From Carboxylicivirga linearis (lineage in GTDB: Bacteria; Bacteroidota; Bacteroidia; Bacteroidales; Marinilabiliaceae), in assembly GCF_018271995.1 (NCBI RefSeq), contig NZ_JAGUCO010000007.1:1-64000 (forward strand): 64,000 nt of DNA, in the 5' to 3' direction. The translations under genes and the position numbers were made by a program. Position 1 is the first letter of the stretch; each line of letters starts with the position of its first letter. Below are positions 34,946 to 43,426 of this stretch, piece after piece. The notes beneath the pieces were generated by a model. That model ran no database searches. It was not told where the DNA came from and worked only from the letters and a program-made list of their open reading frames with translations.

Positions 34946-36493
34946 ATGAAAACAAGATATTATATCATATTGCTGGTTGCATTCATCTCTGTTGTGGGGG
35001 TAAATGCACAACATAAAGATGGATTGAAAGATTTACTTGAAGAAGAAAGTTCGTTGATGGATGGGCTTGCTGCATATGATTTAACTATCAGAACAGATAT
35101 TCTTACGGTATCATTATATCCAGAGTTATTCGACAAAATGGAGAAGTTGAAACAAAATTCAGGTTCGGCTTTTCAAAATATTCTGAAACCTCACAAAAGA
35201 GAAGTTCAGGAAGGATTATATGATTTAACTCGTTACCCCGACTTAATTGCCGATTTGGTTGAGGGAGGGAAAAAGTCGAAAAAAGAAGTGGAGCAACTAT
35301 CGATGATCTATCCTGAAGATATTCATGAGTCTTGTAAAAAATATGGATCATCGCAATATGATGCTTTATTGGCTATTCATCGCCTGAATGAAAAGAGTAA
35401 AGAAGAATTCAGCAGAATGCTTTCTACTTATGATGAATCGTTACAGAATAGCATGACCCGCTTACTGGATTATCCTGATGTACTGTCGACAATGTCGGAT
35501 AATATTGAAGTGGTGCGTTTAATTGGTCAGGCTTATCGCGAGGATGCCCCAAGTCTTGAAGCTCATCTCGAAACGCGACATTTAGAAATAGTGGAGCAGA
35601 AAAGGCAGGAGCTAGCCGATTATCGGGCGCAATTAGAAGAAGATGAGGAGGCAATGGAAGAGATGGTGGATGCTGCTCAGCGATTTGCAGAAGAAACAGG
35701 AAATGGAGATGTTCATCAGCCCGTTCAAACACAAACTGAGGTGGTTTATGTACATCATTATTCATATTGGTATGGTTATCCACATTGGTATACTTCACCT
35801 TATTGGCGCCCATATCCATGGTATTATCATACCGGTTTTTATTATGGTCCTGGTGGAGGAATGATTTTTATAGGCATGCCATCGTATTGGTATGTAGGAT
35901 GGCAGTTTAGAAGATATCCTAATCGCTATCCGCATCTGTCATATCATTACTGTCGTCATTCATATCGTCATCCAAGGTCGCGCTATGATTTTAATAGAAC
36001 CGTACGTCGGAATATTAGCGATAACCGACAAGTAGATAGAAGGTCATTACGTCAGATTGACAGCAGGCGAGATAATATTTTAACTTCTAACGGAAGAGTG
36101 AAAAATGATAGAGTCTCATCCAGAGAGACCACACGAACAACCCGACCTGCAACCAGAGAGGCAAATACAAATACTCGTCAATCAACAACAAGGCAATCGA
36201 ATCAGACAACAACTCGTCAGGCGAATAAGACAAATAGCAGAGAAGCGACAACTCGCCAGTCAAATCAAAGTTCGACCAGGCAAACGCAACAATCAACTCG
36301 TCAATCGACCACACGACAAACACAGCAGTCGAATACAAGGTCAAATCAGAAAACGACCAGACCGATGAATTATAATAATTACAGGTCTAACGAGAGTTTT
36401 AGGTCCAATATGAGTACGCCGCGGTCAACGCCGTCAAGAAGCAGTACTCCAGCGCGCAGTGGGGGCTCATCTGGAGGAGGCAGAAGACGATAG
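34946..36493 (+). CDS. Secreted protein with YP-type helical repeats and aromatic and Arg/Gln/Thr-rich tail
   Basis: About 515 residues; no known family is sure. ATG 34946 gives a clean signal peptide ending near GVNAQ; an earlier ATG at 34922 would only add 8 residues. Residues about 20-200 are helical with a recurring Tyr-Pro unit (SLYPELFDKM, TRYPDLIADL, MIYPEDIHES, LDYPDVLSTM). About 260-350 is extremely rich in Tyr, Trp, His and Pro (HHYSYWYGYPHWY, YWRPYPWYYHTG). About 390-480 repeats TRQSTTRQ-like units, and the end is Ser/Gly/Arg-rich. The plan recalls DUF3300 proteins without clear identity. Probably an envelope-associated, surface- or polymer-binding protein (inference). Confidence 0.65.
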   Translation: MKTRYYIILLVAFISVVGVNAQHKDGLKDLLEEESSLMDGLAAYDLTIRTDILTVSLYPELFDKMEKLKQNSGSAFQNILKPHKREVQEGLYDLTRYPDLIADLVEGGKKSKKEVEQLSMIYPEDIHESCKKYGSSQYDALLAIHRLNEKSKEEFSRMLSTYDESLQNSMTRLLDYPDVLSTMSDNIEVVRLIGQAYREDAPSLEAHLETRHLEIVEQKRQELADYRAQLEEDEEAMEEMVDAAQRFAEETGNGDVHQPVQTQTEVVYVHHYSYWYGYPHWYTSPYWRPYPWYYHTGFYYGPGGGMIFIGMPSYWYVGWQFRRYPNRYPHLSYHYCRHSYRHPRSRYDFNRTVRRNISDNRQVDRRSLRQIDSRRDNILTSNGRVKNDRVSSRETTRTTRPATREANTNTRQSTTRQSNQTTTRQANKTNSREATTRQSNQSSTRQTQQSTRQSTTRQTQQSNTRSNQKTTRPMNYNNYRSNESFRSNMSTPRSTPSRSSTPARSGGSSGGGRRR

Positions 36494-36511
36494 TTAGAGC
36501 GAAAGAAAATT

Positions 36512-36562
36512 AAAAGCGGAAAAGCATTGACAATCGGGAAGATTAGCAGCTTTTCCGCTTTT
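36512..36562. terminator. Bidirectional terminator between convergent genes
   Basis: AAAAGCGGAAAAGC (36512-36525) is a perfect 14-bp inverted repeat of 36549-36562. A/T runs on both sides suit the plus-strand gene ending at 36493 and the minus-strand gene ending at 36566. Confidence 0.75.
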
Positions 36563-36565
36563 TGG

Positions 36566-37222
36566 TTAAAATTTTATTTTATAACCTATATCAATAATAT
36601 GCCTGTTTCGTGCTTCATTTAAATAGTAATCTAATTTATATGACAGGCCAATGCTGTTTTTCTTACTTATTTTATAATCAAAACCTACTGCATATCTTAG
36701 TTTATACCATTCAGAATTAGATAGGTCATGGTAAGCTTGAAAACTAGCTTTAGGGGTCAGTTTACAGTTTTTAATGTTGTATGAAAAGAATCCCTTATAA
36801 CGTAAAAAGGCTGAACCATCATTGTCATCGGTGTAATCAGTATAATTTAAACGAAACCCGGAAGTCCAGCGATCAAAATCTTTTTTTAAAGTAGCGTTAA
36901 ATAGGTATCGATGCATATATTCAGTATCCTTATTGACACGATAATTTATAATGTAACGATAACGGGTACCAATGGTTAAATAATCCAGTGCTTTATATTT
37001 TAGTTCAGCTTCCAGTTGTGTTCGATCTAAATTAAACTGATCTTCAAAACGTATTTCGGGAGCAATTTCCATTTTAAGTTTTTTAGCCAGTTTAAACTGT
37101 GCAGTAAAAGCTGTTCGTGTTTGCCATTCGTTCTCAATATTCTGTGCGGATAATGAGAAGGAAACAACTGTTAATAGTAATAAAAGGAATAGTTGTATAT
37201 ACGATTTTAAAAATTGTTTCAT
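36566..37222 (-). CDS. DUF2490-like outer-membrane beta-barrel protein
   Basis: 218 residues from the internal ATG at 37222, which starts a good signal peptide (LLLLLLTVVSFSLSAQ). A start further upstream would overlap the DUF4956 gene. Mature part begins ENEWQTRTAFTAQFKLAKK and consists of amphipathic strands with many Tyr and Arg (TIGTRYRYIINYR, SIGLSYKLDYYLNEARNRH), ending in IGYKIKF. This matches DUF2490 barrels. It follows the DUF4956 gene by 19 bp and probably serves the same process as the VTC and DUF4956 proteins. No enzymatic role is known. Confidence 0.75.
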   Translation of the reverse strand: MKQFLKSYIQLFLLLLLTVVSFSLSAQNIENEWQTRTAFTAQFKLAKKLKMEIAPEIRFEDQFNLDRTQLEAELKYKALDYLTIGTRYRYIINYRVNKDTEYMHRYLFNATLKKDFDRWTSGFRLNYTDYTDDNDGSAFLRYKGFFSYNIKNCKLTPKASFQAYHDLSNSEWYKLRYAVGFDYKISKKNSIGLSYKLDYYLNEARNRHIIDIGYKIKF

Positions 37223-37241
37223 TGATTTTAATTTGAATAAG

Positions 37242-37916
37242 TTAATTATTGCCATTTGCATTGAAGTAGAGTGTGATCTCAGCAATATCTCTCAGGAAAT
37301 CAATTTTTTTAATTTCATATCGTTTAATAGCTATTCCGGTTCTGATTTTTAAATCATCCAAAAGGTCTGCTTTTTTCATGGTATGAATGTTTTCAATCTT
37401 TTCATAAATCAACGTTATGTTGTTTTCTTGCTTGAGACTCAAACGTTTTTCCAGAAACCATAAACCAACCAAAATAATTCCGTTGGTTACCATCAATTCG
37501 GTATAACTAACTTTTTTGTTGGCCAATGCATTAATTACAGAAACGCCTATGACAATAAATAGATAAGTCATTTCTTTGATTGGAATAGCATCTGTTCTGT
37601 ACCGGATAATACCAAAGATGGCAAATAAGCCCATAGCAAAACCTAACTCCAGCTTAACACTGCTTAATAAAAAGCACATTAAAAAAACGATGACACCGAT
37701 AGATAAATAACTAAAGTAGAAGTCTTTTCGTTTGCTGTTACGAGCGTACATAAAATGTACAATAATGAAAATAAGCAACAGGTTGAGGCCGAAACGAACG
37801 ATTAACTCTGTAAAATCACTGAGGTTTATTACTTTAATGTCAAGAAAACGAAGTTGATCTTCCCATGCAAATGTTTTCAGTAGGAGAGAAAACAATACTG
37901 TTATAAATGTAATCAT
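37242..37916 (-). CDS. DUF4956-family membrane protein
   Basis: 224 residues with four or five membrane segments in the first 150 and a soluble alpha/beta C-terminus (about 160-224; KIENIHTMKKADLLDDLKIRTGIAIKRYEIKKID). The conserved stretch MGLFAIFGIIRYRTDAIPIKEMTYLF is the DUF4956 signature. These proteins are often encoded beside VTC-type polyphosphate polymerase domains and CotH or DUF4353 proteins (known association). It starts 6 bp after the VTC gene. Role unknown; could pass a polymer or precursor across the membrane. Confidence 0.82.
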   Translation of the reverse strand: MITFITVLFSLLLKTFAWEDQLRFLDIKVINLSDFTELIVRFGLNLLLIFIIVHFMYARNSKRKDFYFSYLSIGVIVFLMCFLLSSVKLELGFAMGLFAIFGIIRYRTDAIPIKEMTYLFIVIGVSVINALANKKVSYTELMVTNGIILVGLWFLEKRLSLKQENNITLIYEKIENIHTMKKADLLDDLKIRTGIAIKRYEIKKIDFLRDIAEITLYFNANGNN

Positions 37917-37922
37917 TAAAAA

Positions 37923-38741
37923 TTAAGTTAATTGATGAGTGAAAATGGAAATTCTTGATAGTTTTTGTAGATTCCGAATTTTAGGTTTAATGGCATTTGA
38001 CTTTATTTTTTCGTCAACCAATGATCTTCCCATAGCATACTTACTAAAACCTGATGGTTTAATACGCATATTACGCAATGCTATTGCTATTTCCGATAAA
38101 GTATTTCTATCACCTGTTTTGACTTCAATGATGGCTAAATCTTTCAAAACAACTTTTTCTTGATGTTGTATGAATTGTAAGTTAACATCAATGGTACACC
38201 TTTCCTTTAAGTTTTTGTTTACCAGTGTAATTCTTTTAAAACGGTTTTGTAAACCCGGTTGAAGATAAATAGGATCAAACGGGGTCTTGTCATTTAGAAA
38301 AACTTGCTCTTTTGGACTTAATTCTTTAAAGATAGCCTCCGTTTCTATTCTTTCTTTGATGGTTCTTCCTTTGTTATTTTTAAACTTTATCTCTATAAAA
38401 TGAATTCCAGTTGAGAGATAAGTTCTTCTTCTTATTTTATAGCGGTTTTTCTTCCCTCTTACATGGTTGGAATACATTAATGCTGATGGAGTATCGAAAT
38501 AGGTTGTTTCATAAGGAAGTTGGTTCTCTCCATCCATTGTTAAAACATAGTAATGTGGTTGAATCTTTTGAAATAATTCGTTAAGTTGATCGATAGTAGC
38601 ACAATATTTTGTGTCTGTTCTATTCATCAACTTCACTTCGTCCATATGTTCGAGAGATATTGGACGGAAGCAAGAAGTATCTAACATTTTCATAGCTCCT
38701 GTATGGTCTTTATTCGTGCATTGATTAATCAAATCCAGCAC
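37923..38741 (-). CDS. VTC-domain (CYTH-like) polyphosphate polymerase-type protein
   Basis: 272 residues; a start at 38693 (MKMLDTSC) would give 256. The tunnel-fold motifs are visible: MNRTDTKYCATIDQL, TTYFDTPSALMYSNHVRGKK, RYKIRRRTY, HFIEIKFKNNKGRTIKER (paired Glu and Lys) and IEVKTGDR with a C-terminal lysine in FSKYAMG. In yeast Vtc4 this fold makes polyphosphate from ATP. Bacterial members next to DUF4956 lack a proven activity. No SPX domain or membrane anchor is present. First gene of a three-gene unit with DUF4956 and DUF2490. Confidence 0.8.
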   Translation of the reverse strand: MLDLINQCTNKDHTGAMKMLDTSCFRPISLEHMDEVKLMNRTDTKYCATIDQLNELFQKIQPHYYVLTMDGENQLPYETTYFDTPSALMYSNHVRGKKNRYKIRRRTYLSTGIHFIEIKFKNNKGRTIKERIETEAIFKELSPKEQVFLNDKTPFDPIYLQPGLQNRFKRITLVNKNLKERCTIDVNLQFIQHQEKVVLKDLAIIEVKTGDRNTLSEIAIALRNMRIKPSGFSKYAMGRSLVDEKIKSNAIKPKIRNLQKLSRISIFTHQLT

Positions 38742-38939
38742 GAATTAGTTTTATAATAGTTTTCCTGTGTTGAAAAGGATTGAATGCTTTCCTTTTGCTT
38801 CACGATTTTACTGCAAATGAATGAGAAAGTAACTGTGGACTACTATTAAGCAACCATTTTAGCAGGTGAACTGGGAAATTTTAAGCTAGTAATAAGTATG
38901 GAATTTGCTATGTAGTTAAGGATGTTGAAATGCAGTTTG

Positions 38940-39695
38940 TTAGCTTTGAATAAGCCATTTTTTAAAGGATGAAACCCGGGCTTTACTTATGATGATTCGT
39001 TCTTGGGTGGGTACTACTAGAATAGCTGAAAGTCGATTGCCAAACCATATGGCAACTTCTTTAATGGCGTGATGAGAAATAATAAACTGGCGATTAGCTC
39101 TATAAAATGCTTCCGGGTCTAATTTAGTCATTAAGGTATCCAGGGACTTATCCATAGGGTAAGTTCGTCCATCAGTTGTTGTAACGGAAACTGCTTCATT
39201 GGAAGTGTAGAAGAAGGCAATTTGTGAAGTTGGGATGGGTATTAATTTATCTTTATGAGGAATTAAAAATGTTTTGGTATAATTTGTTCTACTCGATAGA
39301 AAGGTCTCAATTCGTTGAGTATATTCATCTTTATCAGTATGTGTGAGCTGTTTAAGTTTCTTTATTGCTTTGCTAACATCATTGGGTTCAATGGGTTTTA
39401 GCAAGTAATCAATACTATTTACTTTAAATGCTTCCAGTGCATATTCATCGTAGGCCGTGGTAAAAATTACCGGACATGTTAATTCAATTTTTTCAAATAT
39501 CAAAAATGACTGTCCGTCAGCTAAATGAATATCCATAAAAATAATGTCGGGCAATGGATTGTTTTGGAAATAATCAACTGATGCTTGAACACTATCGAGT
39601 ACATCCATAATTTCCATATCAGGTTCTTCCTGCTTTATAATGGCTTTTAGGTTTTCGGCAGCCGTATGTTCATCTTCAATTATTAGTGCTTTCAT
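38940..39695 (-). CDS. LytTR-family response regulator
   Basis: 251 residues. The receiver domain has LIIEDEHTAAENLKA, IIFMDIHLADGQS with the phospho-accepting aspartate and YLLKPIEPNDV. The LytTR DNA-binding domain (about 150-250) has FFYTSNEAVSVTTTDGRTYPMD and FYRANRQFIISHHAIKEV. It overlaps the kinase gene by 20 bp. It lies between the DUF4353 lipoprotein and the VTC unit on the same strand, so those are likely targets. Confidence 0.9.
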   Translation of the reverse strand: MKALIIEDEHTAAENLKAIIKQEEPDMEIMDVLDSVQASVDYFQNNPLPDIIFMDIHLADGQSFLIFEKIELTCPVIFTTAYDEYALEAFKVNSIDYLLKPIEPNDVSKAIKKLKQLTHTDKDEYTQRIETFLSSRTNYTKTFLIPHKDKLIPIPTSQIAFFYTSNEAVSVTTTDGRTYPMDKSLDTLMTKLDPEAFYRANRQFIISHHAIKEVAIWFGNRLSAILVVPTQERIIISKARVSSFKKWLIQS

Positions 39696-40875
39696 TATTT
39701 TCTTGATCTATTGAGGAAAGAGGTAATTCAACCACAAATATATTGTTAGTAATAAAGCTACTAATGTCTTGATTCATTAGTAATTTATATCGGTTATTTA
39801 AGTTACTTAATCCAATGCCAGTTCCAGGTTCAGTTTCAATTTTGGGTTGAATAGGATTAGAAACTATCAGTCTGTTGTTCTCTTTTATAAAGATATTAAT
39901 TTGCATCGAGTGAGTCTTGCTTATAATATTGTGCTTTATCACATTTTCAATTAGTGGTTGAAGCGATAAGTAAGGAAGTTGAAATTTATTGTATTCTTCT
40001 GGTGTGCCTTTAATCTCAAACGAAAGGTTATTTCCATATCTGATTTGAAGAAGGTATTGATAGGCCTTTAAAAAATTAATTTCGTCTTGCAATGAAACCA
40101 GATGTTGGCAATTACCCTTTAATACATATCTGAAAATACGAGATAATTCATTGATATATTTTAAGGCGTTAGAATTATCTTTTACTCTTACCAGTCCAGA
40201 CAATGCGTTAAGGGAATTAAAAAAGAAGTGAGGATTTATTTGAGCTGCCAGTGCATCAAAGCGATTGCGAAGATTTTCTGAACGTAATTTTTCCACCTCT
40301 AATCTAATTTCTTGCTGTTTAAACAAAACCTGAATAAGTTGACTAAATAACACCGCAATAATTCCAACAAAAAAGCATTTGAATAACACCATGCCGTTGA
40401 AGAAACCAAAGTCAGGCCCATGTGAGTTGATACCTCTAAAAATAGAATATAAATATTGGGCTAATACACAAATTAGCAATGTAGCAAATATTAAAAGACT
40501 AAGTCTGTATCGTGCAAATTTTTTCGAAGACTTTAAAAAGCTTTTAGGACTGTTATTGATATATAATAACAGTAATGCTAAAGCGAAAAAATAAAAGAAC
40601 TCAAATAATATTTTAGGGAGGAATTTTCTGGCTCCCGGATCTATTGGATTAAAGTGTTGTTCATTTGGAGGTCTGTCATACTCGCGATTGTCTGGAATAG
40701 GATGATTCGGGTTCTGAACAGGAGGTGGAATTAAAAATTGTTCTACTCGTTCGGGCATTTCTTCATTGTTCTCCAATTCTCTGGCAATGTCAGGAAATAT
40801 AACAAATAGTCCAATGATAATGGCTGCCATCCAGTTGATAGATCTGGTATTGAGTTTAAAAGGAGAGTTTGTCAC
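39676..40875 (-). CDS. LytS/YehU-type sensor histidine kinase
   Basis: 399 residues. One membrane segment (about 13-27) is followed by a proline-rich external loop (about 45-80, with PPPVQNPNHP), then three more segments (about 88-107, 127-145, 158-183). The kinase region has the His_kinase motif RFDALAAQINPHFFFNSLNALSGL and an ATPase domain with PLIENVIKHNI and GTGIGLSNLNNRYK. It would sense an envelope signal and phosphorylate the LytTR regulator. The proline-rich loop is the probable sensing part, of unknown ligand. Confidence 0.9.
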   Translation of the reverse strand: MTNSPFKLNTRSINWMAAIIIGLFVIFPDIARELENNEEMPERVEQFLIPPPVQNPNHPIPDNREYDRPPNEQHFNPIDPGARKFLPKILFEFFYFFALALLLLYINNSPKSFLKSSKKFARYRLSLLIFATLLICVLAQYLYSIFRGINSHGPDFGFFNGMVLFKCFFVGIIAVLFSQLIQVLFKQQEIRLEVEKLRSENLRNRFDALAAQINPHFFFNSLNALSGLVRVKDNSNALKYINELSRIFRYVLKGNCQHLVSLQDEINFLKAYQYLLQIRYGNNLSFEIKGTPEEYNKFQLPYLSLQPLIENVIKHNIISKTHSMQINIFIKENNRLIVSNPIQPKIETEPGTGIGLSNLNNRYKLLMNQDISSFITNNIFVVELPLSSIDQENNESTNN

Positions 40876-40947
40876 TTGGTTCTGTTTTGTTCGTATAGTA
40901 AATATATGATTTTAATTTATCCTTTTAGGTGAGTCACTTTTTAAAAA

Positions 40948-40981
40948 ACATAGCCTCTCGCTAAAAGCAAGAGACTATGTT
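40948..40981 (-). terminator. Terminator of the DUF4353 gene
   Basis: AACATAG (40948-40954) pairs with CTATGTT (40975-40981), with an imperfect CTCTCGC/GCAAGAG inner stem and a T-run on the minus strand. It separates the DUF4353 gene from the kinase gene, so these are distinct transcripts or read-through units. Confidence 0.6.
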
Positions 40982-41003
40982 GAGTATGAAAGAAAAATAG
41001 TTA

Positions 41004-42722
41004 TCATCCTCTGGGACCTCCGCCTCCGGGGCCACCTCCTGAACTACCAATTTGTGTTGTAATGCTGGAAGTAGTAAATGTTGTATATTGACTGCCGGCT
41101 GTATATGTTCCATTCGTATATAGTCCTTCATTTTCAGTTCCGGAATAGGAACCATTAAGGTAAGCAATGTAACTAGTACCAATGCTTAAATCAGGTGAGG
41201 AAATAACAATCGACTGATAAGTTTTAGCAGGTGAAAATGTTACTATTTCATCTCCATTACTGGTTTGAAGGCTAAATATTGTATTGGCCGTATTGCTTGA
41301 AGTGAAATTAATCATGATTGAAGGTTGCGAAGAAGATGTGCTGGGTAATTCTGCCATGCCCGAGCTTCCTGCTGCAACAAGTATTCCTCCCGATATGTTA
41401 AAACTTCTGTCATAATCTAGTGCTCCGTTTCCATTGCTAATTGGTCCATGTACTAAAACGGTTCCATCCGTCATAGAGGCTGATCCATTTACATCTATAC
41501 CATCACCTGAGGCATAAACAGCAATAAAGCCACCGTTAATTTCAAGTGTTGAGTTTCCTGAAGACATACCTCCGGATCCATCTGAGGCGTTAACTCCATC
41601 ATCGCTGGAATGTAAAATGGCTGAGCCTCCATTAAACACTATAGAATTACTTTCAATCCCTTCGTAACATTTTGAGATGGTATAATAACCATCGTTTATT
41701 TCTATTGAGTTATCAGCATGTATAGCATCGTCACCAGCTGCAATTTCTGCAGTACCACCATTAATAATCAGAGCATCATCAGAGTGTATAGCATCATCAG
41801 GTGTGTTAATAACAAATGTTCCTCCATCTATCTGTATTGTAGATCCGGCTTTTAAAGCCTTTGCAGAAGCATCATTGGCCAGATAACCTGAAGATCCGTC
41901 AGCACATTCAATTGTATAATACCCTTCAGTAATTGTTAAGTTACTGTATGCTTGTATTCCATCTCCATCTGATACTATATTGCATTCGCAATAATCGATT
42001 TCGATGTATCCGGTACCCGCATCTTCATTGTCAGATTTAAAACCATCACCTCCTGCTGTTATATCAAAAATACCATCTTTGATTATGAGATAGTCTTTCC
42101 CTCTGATAGCGTCATCAACTGCTGTAATAGTGTAATTTCCACTGGAGATGATTAAGCCATCTTTACTTGTGATGCCATCATTATAATTGGCGTTAACTAT
42201 TAAAGTGCCATTTCCATATAAGGTAAGATCTGATTTGCTAAATAAGGCCGCATTGGCATCTTCCTCATTTCCGTAAGTCGATCCATCTGTTATGCTGTTT
42301 GAAGTATCATCAGCCAGCATAATAACTGTTTTTTCAGATTGCTCAATATAGATTGCAGCATTGTTAGAACAGGTAATACTTGCACCATCTAGTTGAATGT
42401 GTACACTTTCACTATCTGTTGAGTTCACACGCAGTTGTCCGTCATTTAATGTGCCTGATACTGTATAATAACCTCCGCTGTCAATGGTTGCTACAGTTCC
42501 AGAAACACTAACTCCGCTTCCTTCAACATGAATATAAGTTTCTTCCAGTGCAATAAGGGTTCCATTGGATTCATCCCAATTATAGTCAATATCATCATCG
42601 TGACTATCACCACTGGCAGTATCGTCGTCATCGGCTATATCAATGTCCGAAGAACGATCGCAACTGTATTGAACAGCAGAAAATGCCAGTAACATCAGTG
42701 TGTAAAATATTAGTTTTTTCAT
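41004..42722 (-). CDS. DUF4353 carbohydrate-binding-domain lipoprotein (beta-helix)
   Basis: 572 residues. A lipoprotein signal peptide ends at AVQYSC, followed by an Asp-rich linker (DIADDDDT). Residues about 55-510 are a repetitive parallel beta-helix with short units such as DGITSKDGLIISSGNYTITA, DDAIHSDDALIINGG and DDAIHADNSIEINDGYYTI; such repeats define the DUF4353 family. The end is Gly/Pro-rich (SSGGGPGGGGPRG). The strong AGGAGG before the ATG is unusual in this phylum. DUF4353 proteins are often found with CotH, VTC-domain and DUF4956 proteins. I infer surface polymer binding or assembly; no enzyme residues are evident. Confidence 0.82.
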   Translation of the reverse strand: MKKLIFYTLMLLAFSAVQYSCDRSSDIDIADDDDTASGDSHDDDIDYNWDESNGTLIALEETYIHVEGSGVSVSGTVATIDSGGYYTVSGTLNDGQLRVNSTDSESVHIQLDGASITCSNNAAIYIEQSEKTVIMLADDTSNSITDGSTYGNEEDANAALFSKSDLTLYGNGTLIVNANYNDGITSKDGLIISSGNYTITAVDDAIRGKDYLIIKDGIFDITAGGDGFKSDNEDAGTGYIEIDYCECNIVSDGDGIQAYSNLTITEGYYTIECADGSSGYLANDASAKALKAGSTIQIDGGTFVINTPDDAIHSDDALIINGGTAEIAAGDDAIHADNSIEINDGYYTISKCYEGIESNSIVFNGGSAILHSSDDGVNASDGSGGMSSGNSTLEINGGFIAVYASGDGIDVNGSASMTDGTVLVHGPISNGNGALDYDRSFNISGGILVAAGSSGMAELPSTSSSQPSIMINFTSSNTANTIFSLQTSNGDEIVTFSPAKTYQSIVISSPDLSIGTSYIAYLNGSYSGTENEGLYTNGTYTAGSQYTTFTTSSITTQIGSSGGGPGGGGPRG

Positions 42723-42944
42723 ATTTTCCTCCTATGTAATTCTCAGCGATTTTACGATTTTAAAAAATGACTTGTTAAAGAATAAATTGTCAGTGAGAAA
42801 AAATGGATGGTGAAGTGGGTTTTTATTTGGATCTCTATTTAGTATTTTTGTCTGTTCCAAAATATAGATCATAAAAAGATGTTATTTCAAGATCTTTAAA
42901 TAGACGGATGGATAACGTTTTTAGATAAAAAATTAAGTAGGGTT

Positions 42945-43355
42945 ATGAGAACAGGTTTACAAAAGGTTGCAATTGGGTGCGTGTTGTTTGTGGCATTTCT
43001 ATTAACGTCGTGTTTGCCAGAAGATGATGTTAAATCATCTCTTACCGGATTAACTTCATTTGGATTTACAGCTGATGAAAATATTCCAGGTTTAGAGAAT
43101 ATTGAATTTAATATTGATGCTTTAAACAGAACAATCACAAATTCAGTACCGCTGCCATATAATTCAGATGTAACTTCGTTGATTGCTACCTTTGAAGCTA
43201 TTGAAAAAACAACTGTAACAGTGGACGGTATTGTACAAGAAAGTGGTGTTACAGCAAATGATTTTAGTCGGACCCTAAATTATGTGGTAACGGCAGAGAA
43301 TGGTTGGACCGAAATTACATACGAAGTAAAGGTAAAGGTTTCGCAGGTGGAGTAG
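42945..43355 (+). CDS. Small lipoprotein, DUF5018-like
   Basis: 136 residues with a lipobox LLTSC and an acidic start. The remainder is one immunoglobulin-like beta domain: SFGFTADENIP, IDALNRTITNSVPLPYNSDVTSLIATF, VTANDFSRTLNYVVTAENG, which matches the DUF5018 pattern of Bacteroidota surface proteins. It stands alone between a minus-strand DUF4353 gene and hemF. A TATTTTTG box at 42843-42850 could be its -7 element. Role unknown. Confidence 0.7.
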   Translation: MRTGLQKVAIGCVLFVAFLLTSCLPEDDVKSSLTGLTSFGFTADENIPGLENIEFNIDALNRTITNSVPLPYNSDVTSLIATFEAIEKTTVTVDGIVQESGVTANDFSRTLNYVVTAENGWTEITYEVKVKVSQVE

Positions 43356-43363
43356 GATAAAAA

Positions 43364-43390
43364 AGTTGGAAGGTAATTATTCTTCCAACT
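43364..43390 (+). terminator. Terminator of the DUF5018-like gene
   Basis: AGTTGGAAG (43364-43372) pairs with CTTCCAACT (43382-43390) over a 9-base loop, between convergent genes. Confidence 0.65.
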
Positions 43391-43426
43391 AAAAATTAGG
43401 TTTATATCTGATTGATTGGGCCGTGA

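Noticed and set aside
35643-36368. Alternative frames in the low-complexity secreted protein
   Set aside because: Repetitive sequence keeps other frames open; only frame 34946-36493 has a signal peptide and ordered domains.
41300-42550. Repetitive DNA that could be taken for a tandem-repeat array or CRISPR
   Set aside because: The repeats are degenerate protein-level beta-helix units of the DUF4353 gene, with no constant repeat or spacers.
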